Source: Chitinophagaceae bacterium (lineage in GTDB: Bacteria > Bacteroidota > Bacteroidia > Chitinophagales > Chitinophagaceae). Taken from it: a stretch of 64,000 nucleotides of DNA. Below the pieces are notes generated by a model, which was not told the DNA's origin, did not search any database, and saw only the letters and a program-made list of their open reading frames with translations. Shown here in pieces: positions 53,925 through 63,981 of the stretch (position 1 is the first letter of the stretch; every line of letters starts with the position of its first letter). A program made the translations under genes and the position numbers. The DNA lies in assembly GCA_016719815.1 (NCBI GenBank), contig JADJYK010000001.1, positions 1 to 64,000 of the forward strand, in the 5' to 3' direction.

Positions 53925-55775
53925 ATGAATTCTAAATTTTTAAACAGGCTGACAGCACTTGCCGTTGTTGTTTCATTAGTTGCTGCTACGGGATGTAAAA
54001 AATATCTCGATCAACAGCCGATAACTGATGTGGATGCTTCAAAAGTATTCTCAGATGTTCCCAGTGCTTAAAGGGCTATTGCTGGTGTGTACAGCCGTCT
54101 TGTTGGAGATGCTGGTTATGGTATCAGGTTAAGTTTATATTATCCGCTAGATAATGATGAAATGCAGGGGCCTACTGGTACATCCGATAATGACAGAAGA
54201 GATATAGCCCGCTATGCAGCTACAACCGGCAATGCACAAATAACAAACCCTTTTAATCAGTTATTTCAGGGGATTGAATTTGCGAATATTTGCATAGAAA
54301 ATATCCCCAAAATGGAGATGTAGCAAGTGGTACTGAGCAGGAAAAAAGCAACAAAAAGAATGTATGGTGAGGCGTTGACATTGAGAGCACAATACTATCT
54401 TGAAGCCATTCGCAACTGGGGAGACCTTCCCGCACATTTTGAGCCGGCTGCCACAATGTCTTTAACAGATCCCTTTTCCAACAAGAACAGGCAGGGATAC
54501 GATTTATAGCCGCCTGTTGTTGATTGGCACTGGCCATACTTTGGTGCCCTGGAAAAATGAAATAACATCTATCGGTGATGTGCTCGATGAAAGAATTACA
54601 AAAGGTGCTGTTAAAGCGCTCGGGCAAGAATTGCACTATACAGGGGCGGATATGCGTTGCGTAATAACGGAACTATGCAAAGACCAGCAGACTATCTTAC
54701 ATACTACCAAATAGCAAAGCAGGAGTGCAGTGAAATTATGAGTTCGGGTCAGCATTCACTTAATCCAAGTTTCAGAGCTTTATGGAAGGACCAGGTAAAT
54801 GCCCGGGTCGCAAATGATCCAAACGGGGAATTGATGTTTCAGGCCAGTGCTATAGGCTTTAATGCTGCAGAAGACACAAAACTTGGTTATTATAATGGCC
54901 CAAGGGTAAACAATTTGGCAACAGCAGTGTCTAACCCCGCTGCCATCATACTTATATCTTTTCGATTCAACAGACCAGAGAAGAGATGTAACAATGGCTT
55001 TTTATTTTACTTTACTTAACGGCAACCGCCAGGGGGCAGCAATCTACCAACCTGGTAGATGGTAAATACAGGCGGGATTGGATCACCAATCCTGTTGTTG
55101 CGCCAGCAGATGCTATTCAATATTTTAGTTTGAAATGGCAAATCATCAGGTATGCAGATGTATTACTCATGTTTGCCGAAGCCGAAAACGAATTGAGCGG
55201 AGCAACGACTGCTGCATATGATGCAATCAATATGGTTAGAAGAAGAGGGTATGGCAAAACAATTTCAACACCTGATGCAACAGTTGATATACCTTCTGGT
55301 TTGTCAAAAGCAGATTTCTTCAAATATTTGGTCAGGAAAGAGCTCTTGAATTGGGTGGAGAAGGTATCCGTAAATATGATTTAATCAGATGGAATTTGCT
55401 GGCTGCTGCCCTCAGAAAGCAAAGCCAATATGGTGCGGATGTCAACAAGTACAACAATGGTGAACCCTACATATATGGCAGGTTATCCTTCATATTGTTT
55501 GTCAACTTCTTTACCATTGTCAATGTATTATTATTCTGCACCACTTCGGATAATAAAAATATCGGAGGCTTGTGGTATAATTCACTTTATAAAACAGCCC
55601 CAACGGCCACACCATCAGGAACAACTAAAGTAACATGGCTTGGGTCTGCAATTAACACAACATGTGCGGCAAGGTATGCTACAGGGTATGTGACCGGTAA
55701 GGGTGAATTGTTGCCATTGCCACAACCCGCTATTGATGCCAATCCAAATTTGAGACCACAGAATCCGGATATTAA
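53925..55775 (+). CDS. Second SusD/RagB-type lipoprotein, frameshifted
   Basis: About 610 residues. The lipoprotein signal LTALAVVVSLVAATGC leads into KKYLDQQPITDVDA, the standard SusD opening. An in-frame TAA at 54069 disappears if one T is added and one G removed (GCTTTAAAGGCTATT, reading SALKAIAGVY), so it is a compensating-indel artefact. Other family parts are GEALTLRAQYYLEAIRNWGD, VGNGLI-free core helices, WQIIRYADVLLMFAEAENEL and GGEGIRKYDLIRWN. The expected C-terminus NPDY is found at about 55775 if one T is restored; uncorrected, the frame runs on to 55803. Frame changes lie near 54330, 54510, 54660, 54950, 55110 and 55350. It pairs with the SusC 25 bp upstream. Confidence 0.85.
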
Positions 55776-55800
55776 TTTTTTCTCATACTCGTTTTTTTAT

Positions 55801-55847
55801 TAAGGCTGCAATCCCGGGTGATAATAAGGGATGCAGCCTTATTTTTT
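55801..55847 (+). terminator. Rho-independent terminator after the second SusCD pair
   Basis: AAGGCTGCA (55802-55810) pairs with TGCAGCCTT (55832-55840). ATCCC and GGGAT extend the stem past one bulge, and ATTTTTT follows. It separates the SusCD transcript from the pectinase genes that start 20 bp later, so the latter probably have another promoter or depend on partial read-through. Confidence 0.82.
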
Positions 55848-55867
55848 CATTCCGTCTTATTAAGTAT

Positions 55868-57296
55868 ATGAACAGAAGAATAATCATTGCTGCTGGGTTT
55901 TATTTGCTGGGAATCGGTGCTTGTGCGCAAAAAATAGGTGCAGGATTAACCGCCCCGCCAGAAGAACTGGCTATAGCTTTCCCTGGAGCTGAAGGCTTTG
56001 GAAAATATACTACCGGAGGCCGTGGCGGCAAAGTGTATATGGTATCAAACCTAAACGATAGTGGCGCAGGAAGCTTCAGGGAAGCTGCAGAAGCAAAAGG
56101 TAAAGGGGCGTATTGTTTTGTTTCCGTATCGGGCACCATTCATTTAAAATCAAAGCTTGTTATTAAAGGTGATGTTACTGTTGCGGGCCAGTCTGCCCCC
56201 GGCGATGGAATTTGCCTCGCCGACAATTCAGTAAGTCTTGGTGGTGATAATAGTATCATCCGTTACTTACGTTTTCGTATGGGCGACAGGTATCAAAGTC
56301 AAAGTGGAATGGTAGATGGCAGCGGCGGTGATGATGCGCTGTCAATAGGCAGAAGAAAACATATCATTGTTGACCATTGCAGTTTAAGCTGGAGTACCGA
56401 TGAAGTTTTTCAGTGTATGGGGGCGACAGCACAACAGTACAATGGAATATTATTACTGAGCCACTCAACTATTCTTATCATTTTGAAACTGGCGATAAAG
56501 ACTGGGAGCATCATGGCTATGGTGGTATCTGGGGTGGCAGCCATTTGTCTGCTCATCATAATTTATTTGCCCACTGTCTTAGCCGCAATCCAAGATTTAA
56601 CGGAACAAGGCTTGGTGCTTCACAAGAATTTGCTGATTTCAGAAACAACGTAATTTATAACTGGGGGCATAATAATATTTACGGCGGTGAAGCGGGCAAT
56701 TATAATATTGTAAATAACTGCTTCAGGTACGGACCATCTACCAATAAAATGTAAGATACCGGATAGTAAACCCATCAAAAACGGAAACATTGCCTTTCGG
56801 TAAATGGTATGTTGACGGAAATTATGTAGATGAAGCAAAAGATATTTCTAAAAATAATTGGCTGGGAATAGACATGGGTAATGGCGGAACAGAGGCCGAT
56901 AAAAAAGAAGCAATTATGAACAAACCATTTCCTGCTGAAAGGATACCGGATCAGTCTGCAAAAGATGCTTACAATGATGTGCTTAATTATGCCGGCGCCA
57001 GTTTCAGGCGTGACACATTGGATGAACGCATCATCAATGATGTAAGAAATAGAACAGGACGGTTTATTGATGTGCAAGGCGGCTATCCGCATGGCACAAC
57101 TTATGAGTTGACAGTAAATGCGTGGCCGGCACTACGATCAGCACCCGCCTTGGTTGATACAGACAAAGACGGTATGCCTGATGAGTGGGAGCAGTTGAGT
57201 GGATTGAATCCATCCGGTCCTGCAGATGCGTCATTACACACCTTGCATAAGCATTATACAAATATTGAAGTTTACATAAACGGTCTTTTGAAATGA
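55868..57296 (+). CDS. Secreted pectate lyase (PL1 family), frameshifted
   Basis: About 475 residues. The signal peptide is MNRRIIIAAGFYLLGIGACA. The parallel beta-helix shows AFPGAEGFGKYTTGGRGGKV, typical of the pectate lyase superfamily, then FVSVSGTIHLKSKLVIKGDV, TVAGQSAPGDGICLADN and KHIIVDHCSLSWSTDEVF. After a break near 56410 the frame gives HHGYGGIWGGSHLSAHHNLF and NPRFNGTRLG. A second break near 56750 leads to the C-terminal part, which contains DTDKDGMPDEWE (a calcium-binding-like loop) and ends in INGLLK. It cuts de-esterified homogalacturonan by beta-elimination, leaving 4,5-unsaturated ends that GH105 can remove. Its stop overlaps the next start by 4 nt. Confidence 0.88.
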
Positions 57297-58040
57297 GAAA
57301 ATCAGCAGTATTTCCAATTGTTTTCTAATAGCAGCTTTTTTCTGCCTGAAAAGAAAAAGATGAAAATATTTCTTGCTGGCGACAGCACAGCCAGCATAAA
57401 AGAGACAAAGGCTTTTCCCGAAACAGGATGGGGAATGCCCTTTGTTTATTTTTGGGACAGTACTGTTACGGTTGTCAATAAGGCAAAAAACGGAAGAAGC
57501 ACCAGCTCTTTCCGTAAAGAAGGTTTGTGGCAGCAGATTATGGATGAAAGTTTGGAAGGGGATTATGTTTTTATTCAGTTTGGCCACAACGATGAAGTGC
57601 CTACTAAGAAAACGTACACAACTGAAGTTGAGTTTAAAAATAACCTGAAGCAATATGTGGAGGAAGCAAAACAGAAAAAAATGCATCCGATATTACTGAC
57701 ACCAATGGCCAGAAGAAAATTTGACAGTACAGGCACTATCGTGGGTACTCATGATGTGTATGCACAAATTACCCGAGATGTTGCTACAGAGGAAAAAGTG
57801 GCGCTGTTTGATATGGACAAGTTGACACAGAAATTATATCAGCAGTTTGGAGCGGAGCAATCAAAATGTTTGTTTCTTCAATTAAAACCCGGCGAGCATC
57901 CTAACTATCCGGATGGGAAAGAAGATAATACCCATTTTTCTGAGATGGGAGCAAGGTTGGTGGCACAGTTAGTATTAAAAGAAATCAGAGAGCGGCTTCC
58001 GGAACTTGCAGCGAATATCAAAACCCTTCAACAAAAATGA
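57293..58040 (+). CDS. CE12 rhamnogalacturonan acetylesterase (SGNH), one N-terminal frameshift
   Basis: About 248 residues. The true start is probably ATG 57293, overlapping the lyase stop (ATGA). MRKSAVFPIVF followed, one base shifted near 57325, by LIAAFFCLKRKK makes a signal peptide. Without that correction the enzyme starts at MKIFLAGDSTAS. SGNH blocks are complete: GDSTAS (nucleophile Ser), NGRSTSSFR, FIQFGHNDE and the Asp-His pair in DNTHFSEMGARL. CE12 enzymes remove acetyl groups from rhamnogalacturonan I and sometimes from xylan. Its position between pectate lyase and pectin methylesterase supports a pectin role. The stop overlaps the next gene by 4 nt. Confidence 0.9.
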
Positions 58041-59903
58041 AAAAACTGTTTCTGCTAATTTTATGTAGCCTCTTATTTGATAGCCAGTGTTTCTCCCAGA
58101 CGGGCAACCCGCAGCAGTATAAATATGTATTTACAGTTGCTAAGGATGGCACCGGCGAATACACAACTATTCAGGATGCTATTGATGCCATGCGGGTGTA
58201 TCCGCTGGCGCCAATTACGTTGTACATTAAAAACGGAGTGTACAACGAAAAGATTGATTTGCCTGCCAATAATACCGATGTAACATTTATTGGAGAAAAT
58301 ATGGACAGTACCATTATTACATGGAATGATTATTCTGGCAAGGGGAAACATACAACCTTTACTTCTTATACGGCCAAAATATCCGGCAATCGCTTCCGGG
58401 CAGAGAATATCACATTTGCAAACACTGCCGGACAAGTTGGGCAGGCGTTAGCATTATATGTTGATGCCGACAAGGCAGTATTTAAGAATTGTAAGTTTCT
58501 GGGAAACCAGGATACGATTTTCACCAGCGGAGAAACCTCAAGGCAGTACTTCACCAACTGTTATATTGAGGGCACAACTGATTTTATTTTTGGCCCGGCA
58601 ACAGCTGTTTTTCAATCATGTACAATTTTTTGTAAGAGTAACTCATTTATCACAGCAGCCAGCACACCGCAGAACAGAACATATGGTTTTGTTTTCAAAG
58701 ACTGTAAGGTTGTGGCAGACTCAGGTGTTACGAAACTTTTTCTTGGCAGGCCATGGAGAGCTTATGCTAAAACTGTTTTTTTAAACTGTGATTTGCCAAA
58801 AGTAATTTCTCCGGAAGGCTGGAATAACTGGAGTAATCCGGAAAACGAAAAAAAGGCTTTTTATGCTGAGTATAAGAATACCGGTGAAGGGGCTGCTATT
58901 GATAAAAGAGTAAAATGGTCGAAGCAGTTGAGCAAAAAGGAAGCGAATCAATATATTCCTGAAATAATTCTCCGTACTGTTGAGCAGCCTGAAGCAGATG
59001 GATTCTTATGGTTTAGCAACAGGTCAAAACCCTTCGACTACACAGTATTCAAAGAAAATAAGCGGGAAATAATCCCTTTGTACACAACCGTTCCCAACAA
59101 CAAACCTGTTATTGATAAAGAAACTGTTGTTACAAAGGATAATGTTACCCGTGTTTCAAAAATCAGTAACCCAACGCTTACCGTTTTCCGTCCGCAAAAA
59201 CCAAATGGAAAAGCGGTGATTATTTGTCCCGGCGGTGGATATGCAATACTGGCTTTTGATAAAGAAGGCACTCGGGTAGCTGAAGAACTGAACCGGTGGG
59301 GAGTTACTGCTTTTGTTTTAAAGAATCGTTTGCCTGATGATTCTATCAATATTGATAAGAGTCTTGCCCCCTTTACAGGACGCACAGCAGGCTATTCGTT
59401 ATATTCGGAGTCATGCAAGAGAGGTTGGAGTAAACAAAAATCAAATTGGAATTATGGGCTTTTCGGCAGGCGGACACTTAGCATCTACAGCAACCACCCA
59501 TTTTGGCTTTACGGCTGACAAAACAAATACAGATACGATATCTGTGCGTCCTGATTTTGCTATTCTCATTTATCCTGTAATCAGTTTTGACAGTACAATA
59601 ACACACAAAGGCTCCCGCAATAATTTAATTGGAGCAAATGCAGCAGCAGAGAAGGTAAATTTCTTTTCAAATGAATTGCAGGTTACCGCACAAACGCCAC
59701 CATCGTTTTTAGTTCATGCTGGTGATGACGGGGCTGTACCGGTTCAGAATAGTTTGCGCTACTATGAAGCATGTGTAAAAAATAAAGTGCCTGTTGAGCT
59801 ACATCTGTATCCCAAGGGCGGACATGGTTTTGGCATGAACAATAAAACAACGGATGACAATTGGATGGAAAGACTGAGGAACTGGTTAAACTTAATAAAA
59901 TAG
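58037..59903 (+). CDS. Fusion of CE8 pectin methylesterase and alpha/beta-hydrolase esterase, one frameshift
   Basis: About 620 residues. The signal peptide is MKKLFLLILCSLLFDSQCFS. Residues about 30-320 form a CE8 right-handed helix with GQALALYVDADKAVF, FLGNQDTIFTS, the catalytic Asp in IEGTTDFIFGPAT and FLGRPWRAYAKTVF. From about residue 345 a second enzyme follows in the same frame: an alpha/beta hydrolase of the acetylesterase/lipase type with oxyanion-hole segment IICPGGGYAILAFDKEGTRV. A one-base break near 59370 shifts to the frame with the nucleophile elbow GIMGFSAGGHLAS, the Asp region LVHAGDDGAVPV and the His in KGGHGFGM. The break lies inside the hydrolase domain, not at the domain border, so the fusion is genuine. 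It would strip both methyl and acetyl esters from pectin. Confidence 0.88.
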
Positions 59904-59907
59904 TTTT

Positions 59908-60951
59908 ATGCAGCCTGTAAATGTGACCTTATGTTCTTTTGGAATGAGCGGATGGGTTTTTCATGCGCCGTTCATTTCCGCCAATTCCAATTTTAAGCTA
60001 TACGGTGTTTGGGAAAGGACAAAGAATCTTGCACAAGAAAAATATCCATGGATTAAAACATTTCGTTCGCTGGAAGAAATACTGACAGATACGAATGTGG
60101 AATTGGTTGTCGTTAATACTCCAAGTATTACCCATTATGAATACGCCAAGAAAGCCATACAGGCAGGCAAACATGTAATTGTTGAAAAGCCGTTTACTGC
60201 TACCGTTGCGCAGGCTGTTGAATTAATTGCTTTGGCAACTAAGAAAGGTGTTTTATTATCGGTTTATCAGAACAGGCGATATGATAGTGACTATAAAACT
60301 GTAAAAAAGGTTTTGGACGCAAATCTGTTGGGGGAGATTGTTGATGCAGAAATCCGCTATGACAGGTATGTGCCTGAACTCAGCTATAAAGCACATAAAG
60401 AAACCCCGACTCCGGCGGTTGGGAGTCTATACGATTTAGGCTCGCACCTTATTGACCAGGCATTGCAATTGTTTGGTATGCCTGTGGCGTTGTTTGCCGA
60501 TATGGCAATTAACCGGCCTGGTTCTAAAGTGGACGATTATTTCGATATTAAACTCTTCTATCCTTCTCATCGTGTTTCGTTGAAGTCGAGTTACTACGTT
60601 AGAGAGGCTTTGCCGGGATATCAGTTTCATGGTAAACTCGGTTCCTTTATAAAACACAAAACCGATGTACAGGAAATCGATTTGCAATTGCATAAAGTGC
60701 CCGGCGGTAACGATTGGGGACTTGAGCCGGAACAGCAGCAGGGTTTGTTGCACATTGTAAGGAATGAAGAAGTGATAAAGGAATACATTACATCCGAGCG
60801 GGGAAATTATGGTGATTACTACGACGGAATCTATAAGGCTATCCGTCTAAAGGGAAAACTGCCCGTAACTGCTGAAGAAGTAAGAGATGTGATTGTTATT
60901 ATCGAGACGGCCATAAAAAGTAATAAAGAAAAAAAGGTAATAGAATTATGA
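59908..60951 (+). CDS. Gfo/Idh/MocA oxidoreductase, scyllo-inositol-dehydrogenase-like
   Basis: An intact 347-residue cytoplasmic NAD(P)-dependent dehydrogenase. The cofactor domain opens VTLCSFGMSGWVFHAPF, the conserved Lys is in HVIVEKPFTATV, and the catalytic segment is SLYDLGSHLIDQALQLFG with the canonical Asp-x-Gly-x-His-x2-Asp. The overall form matches the YdgJ/IolW group, usually assigned to inositol or aldose oxidation. It lies 4 bp after the CE8 fusion gene and its stop overlaps the next start by 4 nt, so it is firmly inside the pectin operon. A role in oxidising a sugar released from pectin is inferred from context only. Confidence 0.87.
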   Translation: MQPVNVTLCSFGMSGWVFHAPFISANSNFKLYGVWERTKNLAQEKYPWIKTFRSLEEILTDTNVELVVVNTPSITHYEYAKKAIQAGKHVIVEKPFTATVAQAVELIALATKKGVLLSVYQNRRYDSDYKTVKKVLDANLLGEIVDAEIRYDRYVPELSYKAHKETPTPAVGSLYDLGSHLIDQALQLFGMPVALFADMAINRPGSKVDDYFDIKLFYPSHRVSLKSSYYVREALPGYQFHGKLGSFIKHKTDVQEIDLQLHKVPGGNDWGLEPEQQQGLLHIVRNEEVIKEYITSERGNYGDYYDGIYKAIRLKGKLPVTAEEVRDVIVIIETAIKSNKEKKVIEL

Positions 60952-62555
60952 GGAAAATATTTGTTACGTTTTTGATGATTTGTGCTGGCATTGTAAATGC
61001 TCAACCAACAAAGTCTGCAGTGTGGCAGGCTGATAATGGCGACGGCACTTATAAGAATCCTGTCATTCATGCAGATTACAGCGACCCGGATGCCATACGG
61101 GTGGGGGATGATTACTACATGATTTCATCCAGTTTTAATCATGCACCGGGATTACCCATTTTACATTCAAGGGATTTGGTGAACTGGACACTGGTTGGCC
61201 ATGTGCTGAAACAGCAGTCTCCTTTTGACCATTTCAGCAAAGTGCAGCATGGCGGCGGTGTATGGGCCCCAAGTATCCGTTATCATAATAATGAATTCTA
61301 TATCTATTATCCCGACCCGGATTTTGGAATTTATCTTACCAAAGCAAAAAATATTCTTGGTCCTTGGAGTGAATCAACCTTAGTTGCTACAGGGAAAGGA
61401 TTAATTGACCCTTGCCCTTTATGGGACGATAACGGAAAAACCTATCTCGTTCATGCTTATGCAGGAAGCCGTGCTGGCATCAAATCAATAATTGTTGTAA
61501 GGGAAATGAATAAGGAAGGGACCAGAACAATTGGTGATGCCGTAATGGTATATGACGGACATGAGGATGACCCCACGATTGAAGGACCTAAGTTTTATAA
61601 ACGCAACGGATGGTATTACATTTTTGCTCCTGCCGGTGGCGTTACTCCGGGTTGGCAAACTGTTTTGCGTAGCAAAAATGTCTATGGCCCTTATGAAAGA
61701 AAGGTGGTTTTACATCAGGGCAGCAGTCCCGTTAATGGCCCGCACCAGGGAGCATGGGTTGATACAAAAACCGGTGAAGATTGGTTTCTGCATTTTCAGG
61801 ATAAGGATGCCTATGGCAGAATTGTTCATCTGCAGCCGATGAAGTGGATAAACAACTGGCCGGTAATTGGAGAAGACAAAGATGGCGATGGTAAAGGCGA
61901 GCCAGTGTTAGTGTATAAAAAACCCAATGTGGGTAAAGTATTTCCGGTAACTACTATTGCAGATAGTGACGAGTTCAGCACTTCAAAATTGGGACTGCAA
62001 TGGCAATGGCAGGCCAACCCAGAAGGCGGCTGGGCTTTTACAACTCCCGACGGTTTTTTGAGGATGTTTTCGGCGCTGCTTACCAATTCGGTAAAATCTG
62101 CATGGGATTATCCTAATTTATTAGCGCAAAAATTTCCTGCTGAAGAGTTTACTGCAACGGCTAAATTTTCCTTTTTGCCCCGTTGGGAAGGAGAAAAATT
62201 TGCACTGATGGTGCATGGGGCAGATTATGCTTTTCTATCAGTGGAAAAAAGAACTGATGGTAACTATATATCATTAGCATCCTGTAAGGAGGCAGATAAA
62301 GGGAAGGAGGAAACAGTGCAGGATGGGAGTCAGATAAACAGTCGGGATATTTATTTCAGGGTTAAGGTAAGTAAAGGAGCGGTATGTACATTTAGTTACA
62401 GCGAAGATGAAAAAACCTTTATCCCGCTTGGAGAAAACTTTGTTGCAAAACCAGGCCGCTGGGTTGGAGCAAAAGTGGGTATGTTCTTTACCCGGAAAAA
62501 TAAAACGAACGATGCCGGTTATGTAAATGTGGACTGGTTCAGAATTGAACGTTGA
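60948..62555 (+). CDS. Secreted GH43 glycosidase (subfamily 12-like) with C-terminal beta-sandwich
   Basis: An intact 535-residue enzyme with signal peptide MRKIFVTFLMICAGIVNAQ. The five-bladed propeller contains HADYSDPDAIRVGDDYYMIS (general base), ILHSRDLVNWTLVGHVL, LIDPCPLWDDNGKTYLVH and the acid Glu in TIEGPKFYKRNGWYYIFA. The C-terminal DUF1349/concanavalin-like domain covers about 345-535 (FSTSKLGLQWQWQANPEGG). Family members remove arabinose or xylose from arabinan, arabinoxylan or pectin side chains. It overlaps the Gfo/Idh stop by 4 nt. The similar secreted GH43 at 47.6 kb has the same architecture but ends the xylose operon instead. Confidence 0.92.
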   Translation: MRKIFVTFLMICAGIVNAQPTKSAVWQADNGDGTYKNPVIHADYSDPDAIRVGDDYYMISSSFNHAPGLPILHSRDLVNWTLVGHVLKQQSPFDHFSKVQHGGGVWAPSIRYHNNEFYIYYPDPDFGIYLTKAKNILGPWSESTLVATGKGLIDPCPLWDDNGKTYLVHAYAGSRAGIKSIIVVREMNKEGTRTIGDAVMVYDGHEDDPTIEGPKFYKRNGWYYIFAPAGGVTPGWQTVLRSKNVYGPYERKVVLHQGSSPVNGPHQGAWVDTKTGEDWFLHFQDKDAYGRIVHLQPMKWINNWPVIGEDKDGDGKGEPVLVYKKPNVGKVFPVTTIADSDEFSTSKLGLQWQWQANPEGGWAFTTPDGFLRMFSALLTNSVKSAWDYPNLLAQKFPAEEFTATAKFSFLPRWEGEKFALMVHGADYAFLSVEKRTDGNYISLASCKEADKGKEETVQDGSQINSRDIYFRVKVSKGAVCTFSYSEDEKTFIPLGENFVAKPGRWVGAKVGMFFTRKNKTNDAGYVNVDWFRIER

Positions 62556-62576
62556 ATAAATTAAAAATAAAGCTAT

Positions 62577-63971
62577 ATGGAAAGAAAAACTTTTGTGAAA
62601 TACACAGCCGCAGTCGGGGCTTCGTTAATGCTGCATCCGTTTGAAATTTTCGGCCGGCCCGCAGCAGGAAAAATCAGGCTGGCACAGGTGGGTGTTGGGC
62701 ACCGGGGCACTGGTTTTTGGGGAACCAGCATTATCAAAAACTTTAGCGACATAACCGAGTTCGTCGGTATTCATGATATTAATCCCGGCCGGGCAGCCTA
62801 TGCACAAAAAGCCTATGGCGGAAATGTGCCTGTTTTTAACTCTTATGATGAAATGCTTGCAACGGTAAAAGCAGACTATATCATCGTAACAACAGTAGAT
62901 TCCACACATGATGAACTGATTGTAAAAGCACTGAATAAAGGCTTCAATGTAATTACAGAAAAGCCGATGACGACTGATGAAACGAAGTGCAAAAAAATTC
63001 TGGATGCCGAAAAGAAAACAGGAAAGAAAGTTATAGTTGCCTTCAATTACCGCCACAGCGTTCATGCCATGCAGTTGAAGGAACTGCTGGCGGCAGAAAG
63101 GGTTGGGAAAATAACTTCCGTGGACTTTAACTGGTACCTGAATGTTTTTCATGGGGCAGATTATTTCAGAAGGTGGCATGGAAGGATGAATAAAAGTGGT
63201 TCACTTTGGGTGCACAAAGCCACTCACCATTTCGATTTATTAAACTGGTGGCTGAATAGCGAACCGGTGGAAGTAACCGCTTATGGTTCATTAGAGCATT
63301 ATGGAAAAAACAATGCATTCCGTGGCACAAAATGCCGCGGCTGCGAGCATAAAGAGAAATGTAAATTCTTCTGGGATATTACAAAGGACCAACGGCTTGT
63401 TGATTTATATGTTAAGAATGAGCAGCATGATGGTTATATACGGGATGGTTGTGTGTGGAGTAACGAAATAGATATTTACGACAAGATGAGTGCCCAAATT
63501 ATTTATGCAAATGGTGTAACTGCAAATTATTCCCTCACCACCTATTCGCCTTACGAAGGATGGCAGATTGCTTTTAACGGTATGAAAGGAAGAATAGAAA
63601 CCTGGGAAGATATTCCTTACATGCAAAAGACGCTGGATGACCAGGCAAAGCGACATGCGGTGGAAATGAGCAACGCCGACGATGCTATTGCAGGTGAAGT
63701 AAGGGAAATTATCGCAATGGATAACTTTTCGAAGAACTATGAAATTTATACAACACCAAAAATAAAAGGTGGTCATGGAGGAGGAGATATCCGAATGCAA
63801 AGAAGAATTTTTACTGATACCAACGATAATCCCCATCATGTAATGGCCGGAACAAGAGAAGGTGCCATGAGTATTTTGATTGGGGTTGCCGCCAGAAAGA
63901 GCATTCAGTTAAAACGACCGGTAAAAATTTCAGAGTTAACAGACCTGAAACCGATGGCAAAGCGATTTTAA
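62577..63971 (+). CDS. Gfo/Idh/MocA oxidoreductase with cysteine cluster and N-terminal export-like sequence
   Basis: An intact 464-residue protein. The N-terminus MERKTFVKYTAAVGASLMLH resembles the export sequences of periplasmic Gfo/Idh proteins but lacks a full twin-arginine pair. The cofactor fold starts IRLAQVGVGHRGTGFWG. The conserved Lys is in NVITEKPMTTDE, and LWVHKATHHFDLLNWW carries the His/Asp catalytic segment. A cysteine cluster CRGCEHKEKC (about residues 252-262) could bind metal. The C-terminal region includes GGHGGGDIRMQRR. Exported relatives take part in redox-based glycoside processing in Bacteroidota, in which sugars are oxidised to keto forms before cleavage. Whether this protein does so is open. 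It follows GH43 by 21 bp. Confidence 0.85.
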   Translation: MERKTFVKYTAAVGASLMLHPFEIFGRPAAGKIRLAQVGVGHRGTGFWGTSIIKNFSDITEFVGIHDINPGRAAYAQKAYGGNVPVFNSYDEMLATVKADYIIVTTVDSTHDELIVKALNKGFNVITEKPMTTDETKCKKILDAEKKTGKKVIVAFNYRHSVHAMQLKELLAAERVGKITSVDFNWYLNVFHGADYFRRWHGRMNKSGSLWVHKATHHFDLLNWWLNSEPVEVTAYGSLEHYGKNNAFRGTKCRGCEHKEKCKFFWDITKDQRLVDLYVKNEQHDGYIRDGCVWSNEIDIYDKMSAQIIYANGVTANYSLTTYSPYEGWQIAFNGMKGRIETWEDIPYMQKTLDDQAKRHAVEMSNADDAIAGEVREIIAMDNFSKNYEIYTTPKIKGGHGGGDIRMQRRIFTDTNDNPHHVMAGTREGAMSILIGVAARKSIQLKRPVKISELTDLKPMAKRF

Positions 63972-63981
63972 TAACAATGCC

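Noticed and set aside
50606..55775. Reading the second SusC/SusD pair as decayed pseudogenes after loss of selection
   Set aside because: Motifs remain conserved on both sides of each shift, at least one stop is a compensating-indel artefact, and the neighbouring pectinase operon is intact. Sequence error explains this more simply.
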